Source: MGOM01 sp035693825
GTDB lineage: Bacteria > Chloroflexota > Anaerolineae > Anaerolineales > E44-bin32
Direction: 5' to 3'
Assembly: GCA_035693825.1 (NCBI GenBank)
Contig: DASSGB010000017.1
Coordinates: 1 to 10,310 of the forward strand
DNA length: 10,310 nucleotides
Shown: positions 1 through 6,945 of the stretch, one piece after another
How the letters are laid out: every line of letters starts with the position of its first letter
Position numbering within the stretch: the first letter of the stretch is position 1
Notes under the pieces: model-generated
What the model was told of the DNA's origin: nothing
Seen by the model: only the letters and a program-made list of their open reading frames with translations
Database searches by the model: none
Translations under genes and position numbers: made by a program

Positions 1-938
1 GTCACCACGATCGCACCGTCGATGATGATCACCTTGTGATGCATCTTGTTCGGGTTGCCGTCGAGGCGGACGTCCAGCCCGGCCTCCAGGAAGCGCCCGT
101 ACTGGGAACCCAGGTTGGCGGCCTGATCCTCGTCCATGACGATGCGCACACGGACTCCGGCCGCGGCCCGCTCCAGAATCGCCTCGGCGATCGATTCGGA
201 CGTGAAGGCGAAGGCCATCACCTCAATGCTCGAACGCGCCTGGTCCAACAGCTCGTCCAGCCGCAAGGCCGCGCCGTCGTCGGGCGAGAAGTAGGCCGCG
301 ATCCGGCCGTCCTGTGTCTGTGCGCCGCCGCCCGGGGTCGACAGCATCCCGAACCAGCCATCGACGAACATCTCTTCAAACTCCCCGGTGTAGGCTCGGC
401 CGATGGCGTCGGAGCGAAAGCGGATCAGATTGTTGTTGTTGTAGTAGGCGTCGGTCACCGTCAGATTCATCGAGCCGGTCCAGACCTCGCCGCCGTCCAC
501 TACGACGAACTTGTCGTGCATCAGGCCCTCATCCGTGTCGGCGGCGATCGGAATGCCGGCCTCGACCAGGGCGCGAACCTCGCGCGCGAACATCGAGTCC
601 TTCTCCATCACCATGCGGACGTCGACGCCGCGGGCCTGCGCCCGCAGCAGCGCATCGCGAATGCTCCACAGGTTGAGCTCGTACATGGCCATGTCGACCG
701 TTTCGCGCGCCTGGTCGATGGAGCGGGCCACCGCCGCGTCCGGTCCGCCTCGCAGCGCCGTGGCCTCGGACTCTTCGGGCGAAGTGAAATAGGCCTCGAT
801 CATCACCGCCTCGGCGGTCGCCGCGGCCGGAACAGCCCGAGATGGACCACGGCTCGTTGCATAGAAATAGACGAAGAGCAGTCCCAGACCCGCCAGGGCA
901 GCCGCGGGGGCCAGGTGCGGCCGCAGGCGCGAAATCAC
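1..938 (-). CDS. Membrane-anchored phospholipase D-superfamily protein (3' end outside window)
   Basis: Translating the minus strand gives 312 codons running off the left edge. A short basic N-terminus is followed by a hydrophobic segment (about residues 9-27), then two PLD repeats. Each repeat carries an HxKx4DG catalytic motif: HDKFVVVDG (H141, K143, D148) and HHKVIIIDG (H300, K302, D307). The first is followed by GSMNLT, a typical PLD signature. In this superfamily the paired HKD motifs form one active site with a phospho-histidine intermediate; members include cardiolipin synthases, phospholipases and PLD nucleases, which I cannot separate here. The N-terminal segment is either an anchor or an uncleaved signal, so the catalytic part probably lies outside the cytoplasm. 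The GTG start at 938 is chosen because it overlaps the upstream gene's TGA (GTGA) and sits directly before the membrane segment; no strong Shine-Dalgarno is visible. It is the last visible gene of the zinc-ribbon unit, implying coupled translation. Confidence 0.85.
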   Translation of the reverse strand, partial: MISRLRPHLAPAAALAGLGLLFVYFYATSRGPSRAVPAAATAEAVMIEAYFTSPEESEATALRGGPDAAVARSIDQARETVDMAMYELNLWSIRDALLRAQARGVDVRMVMEKDSMFAREVRALVEAGIPIAADTDEGLMHDKFVVVDGGEVWTGSMNLTVTDAYYNNNNLIRFRSDAIGRAYTGEFEEMFVDGWFGMLSTPGGGAQTQDGRIAAYFSPDDGAALRLDELLDQARSSIEVMAFAFTSESIAEAILERAAAGVRVRIVMDEDQAANLGSQYGRFLEAGLDVRLDGNPNKMHHKVIIIDGAIVV

Positions 939-1513
939 GTCTGCGCCAACGCGAGACGCAAACCCGAGCCGGAGATGTGGAAGGGGAGCGCCCACAGCTG
1001 CGCCGGGCCGAAATCGAGCACGGCCCGGATCGACTTGATCTTGTCGCGCCGCTCGGCTTCGATCGTCAGGACGACGAACTCCGCCAGCTTCTGGGCCTCG
1101 TCCGGCGTCACCGTCACCGGCGGCAGCGAGCCGGTCGGACCTGCCTGGAGCTGCACCGGATTCCGAAGAAAGCGGGTCCCCCATTGACCGACATCCTCCG
1201 GCCGCGTGTCGAACGCCGGAAGGACGAACGTCTGCGGCGAATCCCACCGAGCATCGGCCGGCTGCTGATGCCCGTAGCTCACACGCTCGGCGACGCGAAC
1301 CTCCACGGGGAAAACCCAGAACGGAAGCCACCGCGCTTCACCCTCGGCGCTGAGGGCGAAGAACACGTCGACCGGCTGCAGGCTCGCCTCCTCATCCAGA
1401 CGCTGCCCCTGCCCACACGCAGCGCACAACCAGGCGACCTGGCCCTCTTCGGCCGGCAGGCGCGAACGACATCGAAGGCACTCGAGGGCAACGAGCTCGA
1501 CGGGCGCCGTCAT
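935..1513 (-). CDS. Short soluble zinc-ribbon protein, third of three in a row
   Basis: A 192-residue protein that I cannot assign to a named family. Its N-terminus holds four cysteines (C12, C15, C30, C33), a CX2C-X14-CX2C zinc ribbon with exactly the spacing of the two genes upstream. A WLPFW motif (62-66) matches the aromatic-x-Pro-x-Trp motif after the ribbon in those neighbours, and the C-terminus has a related WALPFHISG stretch. Unlike them it lacks transmembrane segments, so it is probably cytosolic or peripheral. The ATG at 1513 overlaps the upstream stop (ATGA), and its own TGA overlaps the GTG of the PLD gene. A longer open frame in this register extends upstream to 2167, but that part is antisense-like shadow of the preceding gene; the zinc ribbon begins right after the chosen ATG. 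Likely a partner in a complex with the neighbouring proteins (inference). Confidence 0.8.
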   Translation of the reverse strand: MTAPVELVALECLRCRSRLPAEEGQVAWLCAACGQGQRLDEEASLQPVDVFFALSAEGEARWLPFWVFPVEVRVAERVSYGHQQPADARWDSPQTFVLPAFDTRPEDVGQWGTRFLRNPVQLQAGPTGSLPPVTVTPDEAQKLAEFVVLTIEAERRDKIKSIRAVLDFGPAQLWALPFHISGSGLRLALAQT

Positions 1514-2553
1514 CGCCGCTGCCCCAGGCCGAATTCGACGGCGACGTCCTTGAGCAGATTGGTGATTTCGTCCGATTTGACCTTGGGGCGGCGCCGCCCG
1601 CGCTGCCGAAATTCGACCTGCTCGCCGTACCGGAAACGCCGATAGGCCCACAGCATGAGTCCCAGGCCCAGCACCAGGGGCAACACCACCAGGAACAGCG
1701 AGTCGGAGTCGTCCGACTCGAGCGCCACTCGCAGCGCCAGCGCCGTTCCGTCCACGGCGGTCAGCGCGCCGACGGCCATGCCCGCCACCAGGGCAGCCGC
1801 TCGATACCAGATGTTGCCGGGCGCCTTGCCATACAGCACCTTCCCCGAATGGCCGTCGATGACGACCTGATAGGCCCGGCCGTGGAAGGTGTATCGAGCC
1901 ACCCACAACGGGTAATACACGATGGCCAGCCGCTCGCGCAGATGGCGAATCTTCATCGAGCCGATCTCGTCCAGATCGGAAATGTCCCTGACCTCTTCGT
2001 CGAACGTGTGGTGAGCCTCGGCGATGGCCTCGACCGAGGAGCCCACCGGCTCGAAGACCATGCCGTCGGCGTGCAGCGCGGCCGGATCGAAGGCGACGAG
2101 ATTCTGCCCGTCGAGAGGAACCCTCTCGACACCGAACTCCTGCACGTCGCACGCCGGCGCGTTCCAACTCATGGCGCGCAGGATCTGCACCTCACGCGGC
2201 TCGAGTCTGCGATTCTTGCTCGACCCGACCTTCTTACGCCCGAAGGCCCAGGCCGCCACGCGCGCCCACACCGCCCACACCGGCATGTAGGCGACGAAGA
2301 GCTCCGTGACCTTGCCGCGCTGGGGAAGCCCGGGGGCTTTGTCGAGGCCGGCCTGAAACTGGCGCAAGGCCCGCAGCGCCCCCTCCCGATCGAGCTTGCG
2401 CGGCGCCTGATAGCGCAGCAGGCCTCGCTCGCCGCGGATCGCCGATCGCAAGTCGCAATAGGGGCAGCGAACAATGCGCACGCCTTCCGGCACGACCAGC
2501 CGGCCCTGACAATTCGGGCAAGCCAATCCGGTCGTCGTCTCGGCAGTTGCCAT
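1510..2553 (-). CDS. Zinc-ribbon protein with two C-terminal membrane helices, second of three
   Basis: A 347-residue protein. The N-terminal zinc ribbon has C12, C15, C30 and C33 (CPNC and CPYC knuckles). YMPVW (89-93) follows. A charged middle region of about 120 residues leads to YYPLWVARYTFHGRAYQVVI (starting near 213) and a DGHSGKVLYGKAP turn. Two hydrophobic segments follow (about 252-274 and 286-304), then a strongly basic tail (305-347) that probably faces the cytoplasm. Proteins combining an N-terminal zinc ribbon, tyrosine/tryptophan-rich P-x-W stretches and paired C-terminal helices are common as uncharacterised entries, sometimes mislabelled as PriA-like because of the ribbon; nothing here is helicase-like. 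The start is supported by a GAGGG Shine-Dalgarno overlapping the end of the upstream gene, with only 6 bases between the genes. Its stop overlaps the next start. Function unknown. Confidence 0.82.
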   Translation of the reverse strand: MATAETTTGLACPNCQGRLVVPEGVRIVRCPYCDLRSAIRGERGLLRYQAPRKLDREGALRALRQFQAGLDKAPGLPQRGKVTELFVAYMPVWAVWARVAAWAFGRKKVGSSKNRRLEPREVQILRAMSWNAPACDVQEFGVERVPLDGQNLVAFDPAALHADGMVFEPVGSSVEAIAEAHHTFDEEVRDISDLDEIGSMKIRHLRERLAIVYYPLWVARYTFHGRAYQVVIDGHSGKVLYGKAPGNIWYRAAALVAGMAVGALTAVDGTALALRVALESDDSDSLFLVVLPLVLGLGLMLWAYRRFRYGEQVEFRQRGRRRPKVKSDEITNLLKDVAVEFGLGQRR

Positions 2554-2559
2554 CTGCCC

Positions 2560-3354
2560 TCAGACTCGGGAGGCTACCCAGGCCGCTGCGGCAAAGGCCG
2601 CCGGCGCAGCGATCAATCCACCGATGACACACACCGTCGCCCCCAAGGCCATTCCTTCCTGGGGATCGGCTATCAGTCCCATGAGAGGAATGCCCGCCAG
2701 GCAGACAAAGGTCGCGGCCGTCGCCAGGCCCACCGTCCGATAGGGGGCCTCGGCCTTGGCCGGAAACAGATTCGCCATCACCCGTCCGCTGGCCGCGTCG
2801 ACCACGGCCGTAAAGGGCTTCCCGTCGTACTCGTACTTGTACGTGTACATCGGGACGTGCACCAGCGAGGTCTCGGCGATGTTCTCCGGGCGCTGGCCGA
2901 CATTCGCCTGCCAGCCCAGGACGGTGTCCAGCGGAACGGAGGGCGCGACCGACTGTGCTTCGAGGGCCGAATCGTATCGGACCAGGTCGCCGGCCGGCAG
3001 GGGCATTTCGCGCATGGCCGTGACCGAGGTCGCCGCGGCCGGCTCGAGATGGATGCGGTGGCCGTCTCCGTCCTTGATTTTCAGCAGCCACACAGGGAAG
3101 TAGGCGAAGGAGGTCTCCGTCCGCCTGGCCTTGCGATCCAGGTCCTTCACAGTCTCGTTGCCCGCCATCCAGCGGGAGAGCGCCTCGCCAGCCTCGACTT
3201 CGCCCAACGTCGGCGCCAGGCTCCAATGGAAGACGACTTTCGAAGCGTCGAGATAGACCGCCGAGCCGCAATAGGGGCACACAAGGAACACCTGCCCCTC
3301 ATCGGGGTGGAGCAGACCGCCGCACTGCGCGCAATGGACCTCGGCCGCCGTCAT
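2560..3354 (-). CDS. Zinc-ribbon protein with two C-terminal membrane helices, first of three
   Basis: A 264-residue protein when started at the ATG at 3354. Zinc ribbon: C8, C11, C26, C29. YFPVW occurs at 85-89. The segment VPMYTYKYEYDGKPF (from about 167) with VVDAASGRV aligns by eye with the YYPLW...DGHSGKV region of the next gene. Two hydrophobic segments (about 207-229 and 235-261) end the protein. It and its neighbour therefore look like paralogues of one architecture, while the third gene is a trimmed relative. The frame stays open to an ATG at 3417, but the inner ATG is preferred. It leaves the ribbon close to the N-terminus as in both relatives, and a consensus TATAAT lies 10 bases before it, so the longer start would put the promoter inside the gene. 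This is the promoter-proximal gene of the unit. Function unknown. Confidence 0.8.
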   Translation of the reverse strand: MTAAEVHCAQCGGLLHPDEGQVFLVCPYCGSAVYLDASKVVFHWSLAPTLGEVEAGEALSRWMAGNETVKDLDRKARRTETSFAYFPVWLLKIKDGDGHRIHLEPAAATSVTAMREMPLPAGDLVRYDSALEAQSVAPSVPLDTVLGWQANVGQRPENIAETSLVHVPMYTYKYEYDGKPFTAVVDAASGRVMANLFPAKAEAPYRTVGLATAATFVCLAGIPLMGLIADPQEGMALGATVCVIGGLIAAPAAFAAAAWVASRV

Positions 3355-3364
3355 GGCGGCCGGG

Positions 3365-3370
3365 ATTATA
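3365..3370 (-). promoter_or_regulatory. Candidate -10 box (TATAAT) of the zinc-ribbon unit
   Basis: A perfect TATAAT reads on the minus strand and ends 10 bases before the ATG at 3354. No convincing -35 hexamer lies 16-18 bases upstream, and no Shine-Dalgarno lies between box and ATG. Transcription starting 6-8 bases downstream of the box would leave a leader of only a few bases, so a leaderless or nearly leaderless mRNA is predicted. Confidence 0.45.
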
Positions 3371-3444
3371 GCCGCGACAGGCGTGACCTTCGGCGCAGGA
3401 AGCCGTGACACCTGCAACGCTCCCTGGCGGCCCTGTCGCGATAG

Positions 3445-3462
3445 TTTAAGGTGAACCTTAAA
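3445..3462. promoter_or_regulatory. Candidate DtxR-family operator
   Basis: TTTAAGGTGAACCTTAAA is an 18-bp inverted repeat: 8-base arms TTTAAGGT and ACCTTAAA match perfectly around a central GA. Its AT-rich ends and AGGT/ACCT core resemble the palindromes bound by DtxR/MntR-type metalloregulators. It ends 11 bases before the ATG of the dtxR-like gene, so a bound repressor would block the feo operon including its own gene. It lies about 75 bases upstream of the divergent TATAAT box, so an effect on the zinc-ribbon genes is less certain. Confidence 0.65.
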
Positions 3463-3473
3463 TCAGGTGCGGC

Positions 3474-4172
3474 ATGGCCGTCGACATGGGCCCCAGCCCC
3501 GAGATGTACGTCAAATCGCTCTTCGAGTTGGCGCGCGGTCGCACCCCCGTGCCCATCTCGGCCCTTGCCGGACGGCTGGGCCACAGCGTCGTGTCCGCCA
3601 CGGAGATGATTCATCGCCTCGAGCGCCACGGTCTGGTGACCCACCAGCCGTATCGCGGGGTCCGCCTCACGCCTGCGGGCGCCGGCCATGCCCGAACATT
3701 GCTGCGCCGCCACCGGGTGTGGGAGCGCTTCCTGACCGACGAGCTGCAGCTTCCCTGGGAATCAGTCCACGATCTGGCCTGCCAGCTCGAGCACGTCGTC
3801 GGAGAAGAGGTCACCGAAGCCCTTGACCGTCGTCTGGGCTCTCCCAAGACTTGCCCGCACGGCAACGTCATTCCTCGGCCGAGCACCGGCCCGCTACCAC
3901 CCGGCCCAACGCTGGCCGACCTCCAGGCCGGGGACGAGGCCCGGCTGGTTGCGGTCCATCCGGAGTCGCGCTCGGTGCTGGGCTACCTGGCCCGCCACGG
4001 TCTTCGGCCGGGCGTCGTCCTGCGGCTGGAATCGGTCGAGGCCACCGACGGCTTGCGCTTGGTCCGCACCTCATCCGGCGCGGTGACCTTCGGCCCCGAG
4101 TTAGCCGCCCACCTGCGTGTGCAGATCACGCAAAGAGCCCCTGCGAAAAGCAGGACGCTGCCGAGACGATGA
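3474..4172 (+). CDS. DtxR/IdeR-type iron-dependent repressor with C-terminal FeoA domain
   Basis: A 232-residue metal-responsive transcriptional repressor. Residues 8-70 form a winged helix-turn-helix; residues 71-125 the dimerisation and metal-binding domain. Every ligand I recall from the two N-terminal-half sites of Corynebacterium DtxR is present, shifted by one: M11, C103, E106, H107 (primary site) and H80, E84, H99 (ancillary site). The Met/Cys pair points to an iron-type rather than manganese-type (MntR) sensor. A CPHGNVIP stretch (127-134) leads into a FeoA/SH3-like domain (146-222). The ATG at 3474 has AGGTG a few bases upstream; an in-frame ATG at 3486 is possible but lacks such a site. 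The stop overlaps the feoB start (ATGA). Location ahead of feoB and behind a palindromic operator predicts Fe(II)-dependent autorepression of the operon. Confidence 0.93.
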   Translation: MAVDMGPSPEMYVKSLFELARGRTPVPISALAGRLGHSVVSATEMIHRLERHGLVTHQPYRGVRLTPAGAGHARTLLRRHRVWERFLTDELQLPWESVHDLACQLEHVVGEEVTEALDRRLGSPKTCPHGNVIPRPSTGPLPPGPTLADLQAGDEARLVAVHPESRSVLGYLARHGLRPGVVLRLESVEATDGLRLVRTSSGAVTFGPELAAHLRVQITQRAPAKSRTLPRR

Positions 4173-6136
4173 ACTGTCACGGAGAGGCCGAGGCGACCTT
4201 CGCCGGCGCAGGGGAGATCGCCCTGGTGGGAAACCCCAACGTGGGCAAGTCGGTCGTCTTCCATCGGCTGACGGGGCGGTATGTCAACGTGTCGAACTAC
4301 CCCGGCACGACGGTTGAGATCGCCCGTAGCTCGGCTCCCTTTCTGCCGGAAAGCACCGTCGTCGATACGCCGGGCCTGTTGATGCTGCCGGTGCGCAGCG
4401 AAGAGGAACGCATCACCGCCAGCCTCCTCCTCGACGAGCCTTTCCGCGCCGTCGTCCAGGTCGGGGACGCAAAAAACCTGCGGCGCACGCTGCTCCTGAC
4501 CCTCCAGCTGGCGGAGATGGGCTTGCCCCTCGTGCTCGATCTCAACATGATGGACGAGGCGGAGGCCCTGGGACTGGATATTCGGACCGAAGAATTGGCC
4601 CGGCGCCTGAATCTGTCCGTCATCCCGACGATTGCCGTGCGGAGCCAGGGGATCGACTCCTTACAGGCGGCCATCGCTTCGGCCGAACCGGCAACCTTAA
4701 GTGTGACGTATCCGGCGCCCATCGACGCGCAGGTGACTCGGATGGTCGAGATCCTGCCTCCCTCGACCATCCGCCCCCGGGCGCTGGCGCTGCTATGGCT
4801 CTCGAAGGACGAGGCCGCGGAGAACTGGCTCCGCCAGCGTCTCGACGCGTCACAATGGCGCATCCTCGTCGATGGTCGCGAGCAGCTGGCCGAGCTCCTT
4901 GGGGAACCACCGGCCGAGGCCATCCAACGTGCCCGCCAGGCCGAGGTCGATCGGATCGCCGAGTCGGTCATTCGGGAGAAGCCCCCGGCTCAACGTTCTT
5001 TCGCCCAACGGCTCGGGGGGCTGGCGGTCCATCCGGTATGGGGGCTGACGATTCTCGGCGGGGTGCTGTTCGCGCTCTACGAGTTCGTCGGCGTGTTCGG
5101 CGCGCAGACTCTGGTGGGTTGGCTGGAAGGGAATCTTTTCGGCGAGATCATCAATCCCTGGTTGATCTCGTGGGTCAGCCGCATCGTTCCCATCCGGATC
5201 CTCGCGGACATCCTGGTCGGGCCTTACGGCGTGTGGACGATGGGATTGACGTATGCGCTGGCACTGATACTGCCGATCGTGACCACATTCTTTCTGGCCT
5301 TCGGCCTGATGGAGGACTCCGGCTATCTGCCCAGGCTGGCCGTCCTCAGCCATCGACTCTTCCGCGTCATGGGGCTCAACGGCCGGGCCGTGCTTCCGAT
5401 GGTCCTAGGTCTAGGCTGCGTCACGACGGCGACGCTCACCACGCGCATCCTCGAGACTCGGCGCGAACGTCTTCTGGCCGTGCTGTTGCTGGCGCTGGCC
5501 ATTCCCTGCTCTGCGCAGCTCGGCGTGGTGATGGGGATGCTCGGCGCGGTATCCATCCAGGCGACCCTGGTGTGGCTGGGAGTCGTCCTGCTCGTCCTGA
5601 TCTGTGTCGGGTGGCTGGCGGCCAGGCTGGTGCCCGGCGAACGGTCCAGCCTGCTGATGGAGCTGCCTCCCCTGCGATTTCCCGCCGCAGGCAATGTGCT
5701 CGTCAAGACCGCTGCGCGGCTTGAGTGGTATTTGAAAGAAGTGCTGCCGCTCTTCCTTCTCGGAAGCCTACTCGTCTTCGTGCTGGATCTGACCGGGCTC
5801 CTCGGCGGCCTTGCCCGGCTCACGGAGCCGCTGGTCACCGGTTGGCTGGGGCTGCCGCCCGAAGCCAGCCTGGCTTTCCTTCTCGGGTTCCTCCGTCGCG
5901 ATTTCGGGGCCACGGGCCTGTTCGCCATGCAGAGCCAGGGCCTGCTGACTCCGCTGCAGACGCTGGTGGCGATGGTCACCATCACGCTCTTCATCCCGTG
6001 CATCGCCGCGGTCATGATGATCGCCCGCCAGCACAATTGGCGGACCACCGCCGCCATCGTCGCCGTCGTCTTTCCGCTGGCGTTCCTGGTCGGCGGGGCC
6101 CTGCGATTGGTGCTTCAGGGATTTGGATGGACATGA
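4169..6136 (+). CDS. feoB: Ferrous iron transporter FeoB
   Basis: A 655-residue inner-membrane Fe(II) permease with a cytosolic GTPase domain. G motifs: G1 GNPNVGKS (21-28), G2 within NYPGTTVE (43-50), G3 DTPG (66-69), G4 NMMD (126-129), and a probable G5 near AVRSQG. A linker of about 120 residues leads to a hydrophobic half with roughly eight to ten membrane segments. Pore-gate signatures are recognisable: GLGCVTTA with C417, IPCSAQLG with C447, RRDFGATG, and FIPC with C611. The protein is shorter than Escherichia coli FeoB (about 770 residues), and NYPG/DTPG replace the E. coli-type NWAG/DLPG. This sequence type, as I recall it, is frequent in anaerobes. The start at 4169 overlaps the repressor stop and the end overlaps the following Cys-rich FeoA gene, so all three proteins are probably made in coupled fashion under iron control. 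Confidence 0.97.
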   Translation: MNCHGEAEATFAGAGEIALVGNPNVGKSVVFHRLTGRYVNVSNYPGTTVEIARSSAPFLPESTVVDTPGLLMLPVRSEEERITASLLLDEPFRAVVQVGDAKNLRRTLLLTLQLAEMGLPLVLDLNMMDEAEALGLDIRTEELARRLNLSVIPTIAVRSQGIDSLQAAIASAEPATLSVTYPAPIDAQVTRMVEILPPSTIRPRALALLWLSKDEAAENWLRQRLDASQWRILVDGREQLAELLGEPPAEAIQRARQAEVDRIAESVIREKPPAQRSFAQRLGGLAVHPVWGLTILGGVLFALYEFVGVFGAQTLVGWLEGNLFGEIINPWLISWVSRIVPIRILADILVGPYGVWTMGLTYALALILPIVTTFFLAFGLMEDSGYLPRLAVLSHRLFRVMGLNGRAVLPMVLGLGCVTTATLTTRILETRRERLLAVLLLALAIPCSAQLGVVMGMLGAVSIQATLVWLGVVLLVLICVGWLAARLVPGERSSLLMELPPLRFPAAGNVLVKTAARLEWYLKEVLPLFLLGSLLVFVLDLTGLLGGLARLTEPLVTGWLGLPPEASLAFLLGFLRRDFGATGLFAMQSQGLLTPLQTLVAMVTITLFIPCIAAVMMIARQHNWRTTAAIVAVVFPLAFLVGGALRLVLQGFGWT

Positions 6137-6633
6137 CATCCTTGCTGACGTGCGCCGTCTGCGGGCATCGCTTCGATCCTGATGGCCGCGACCATTGCCG
6201 GGGTTGCCCCCTCGTCCGGGGTTGTCAGACCGTGTGCTGCCCGGCGTGCGGCCACGTGGATGTCGATCCGCACAGGACGACCATCGGCCGGTGGCTGGCC
6301 GGCCGAGGCGACCGGCGCCAGCGGCGCCTCGAGAAAGCCACGCGCCTCCAGGCGCCCATGACGCTGGCCGATGTTCCCGCGGGTTATCAAGCGCGCATCG
6401 CCGCCATTGAAGGCGCGCCGGATTCACGCCGCCAGCAACTTCGCGCCTACGGCGTCCTGTCCGGTGATTGGGTCCGCGTCGTGCAACACACGCCGGTCAC
6501 CGTCGCCGTGGTCGAGCGCACAGAGCTGGCGCTGGAAGGCGATCTCGCCCGCTGCATTGTGGTGGATGGCCTGCGTCCGCCGGAAGGCGTGCACCCGGCG
6601 CAGCTCTCACGCCGCCAGCGACATCGCGCTTAG
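6127..6633 (+). CDS. Cys-rich metal-binding domain fused to FeoA domain
   Basis: A 168-residue protein. Residues 9-43 carry eight cysteines (9, 12, 24, 27, 33, 37, 38, 41), arranged as a CX2C pair, CRGCPLVRGC, then CCPAC, with nearby histidines (H14, H23, H43). This could hold two zinc ions or an iron-sulfur centre; sequence alone does not decide. A basic linker (50-76) joins it to a FeoA/SH3-like domain (79-146), the fold of the small cytosolic FeoB partner. No separate stand-alone feoA is present in the window, so this protein is the likely FeoA of the system, with an added metal-binding module. The ATG at 6127 is chosen for its AGGG six bases upstream; the ATG at 6133 would instead give an ATGA overlap with the feoB stop. 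Either way translation is coupled to FeoB. Confidence 0.87.
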   Translation: MDMTSLLTCAVCGHRFDPDGRDHCRGCPLVRGCQTVCCPACGHVDVDPHRTTIGRWLAGRGDRRQRRLEKATRLQAPMTLADVPAGYQARIAAIEGAPDSRRQQLRAYGVLSGDWVRVVQHTPVTVAVVERTELALEGDLARCIVVDGLRPPEGVHPAQLSRRQRHRA

Positions 6634-6657
6634 CCGCGGTCCTCTGTCCCGGCCTCG

Positions 6658-6679
6658 CACGCCTGTCATTACAGGCGTG
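6658..6679 (+). terminator. Stem-loop after the feo operon (weak terminator candidate)
   Basis: CACGCCTGT and ACAGGCGTG form a perfect 9-bp stem with a CATT loop, starting 24 bases after the TAG of the Cys-rich FeoA gene. No T-run follows, so it is not a classical intrinsic terminator. It may act with a factor, or stabilise the 3' end of the feo mRNA. Confidence 0.4.
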
Positions 6680-6859
6680 GTCAAGACAAGTGACGGCCTT
6701 CACATATTTGTCCGGAGCTCCCTGACCCCTCCCGATGGACTGCCGCCGACCTCTCGGTGGGCGCTCTGGACCCCACCCAGGACCAAACGCAAGGCCTTCG
6801 CAGACCCACCATGCGATTCATCGCGTCGAATCGTCCTCGACTTCTCGATCGCCAAGCCC

Positions 6860-6890
6860 TTGCGGTTTTTTCAAAATCCTGAGGTACAAT
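6860..6890 (+). promoter_or_regulatory. Candidate promoter of the LysM gene
   Basis: TTGCGG (6860-6865) and TACAAT (6885-6890) are separated by 19 bases, slightly long, with an AT-rich spacer that includes a T6 run. The -10 box differs from consensus at one base. A start near 6897 would give a leader of about 50 bases ending in the purine-rich site GGAGGGGAGGAG (6930-6941) just before the ATG at 6946. Confidence 0.45.
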
Positions 6891-6945
6891 CCCGCCGTTA
6901 GCGCGTCCGATCCCGTCGCCACTTCCATTGGAGGGGAGGAGACCC

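Larger units (their letters stand above)
6634..6945. other. 312-base intergenic spacer between the feo operon and the LysM gene
   Basis: No credible gene on either strand. It holds a hairpin 24 bases after the feo operon stop, a candidate promoter near 6860-6890 and a strong purine-rich ribosome binding site for the next gene. The stretch from about 6690 to 6855 shows nothing I can interpret; open frames crossing it have no recognisable protein character. Confidence 0.6.

Noticed and set aside
36..1187. 383-residue plus-strand open frame opposite the PLD gene
   Set aside because: The minus strand encodes two intact HKD motifs and a membrane anchor here; the plus-strand translation shows no family motif and is a high-GC shadow.
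1849..3408. 519-residue plus-strand open frame opposite the zinc-ribbon genes
   Set aside because: It spans two well-supported minus-strand genes and their junction; its translation is Arg/His/Gly-rich without recognisable domains.
3851..4168. Extension of FeoB to an upstream start inside the repressor gene
   Set aside because: The extra residues are the repressor's FeoA domain read in another frame; the ATG at 4169 gives the usual start just before the G1 motif and an ATGA overlap.
4694..4700. ACCTTAA half-site inside feoB resembling the operator arm
   Set aside because: No second arm at the right spacing; a 7-base match within a coding region is expected by chance.
6851..6871. T6 tract after CAAGCCCTTG as a terminator
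   Set aside because: The inverted arms are only 4 bases with a 2-base loop and do not extend, so no stable stem forms; the tract fits better as promoter spacer.
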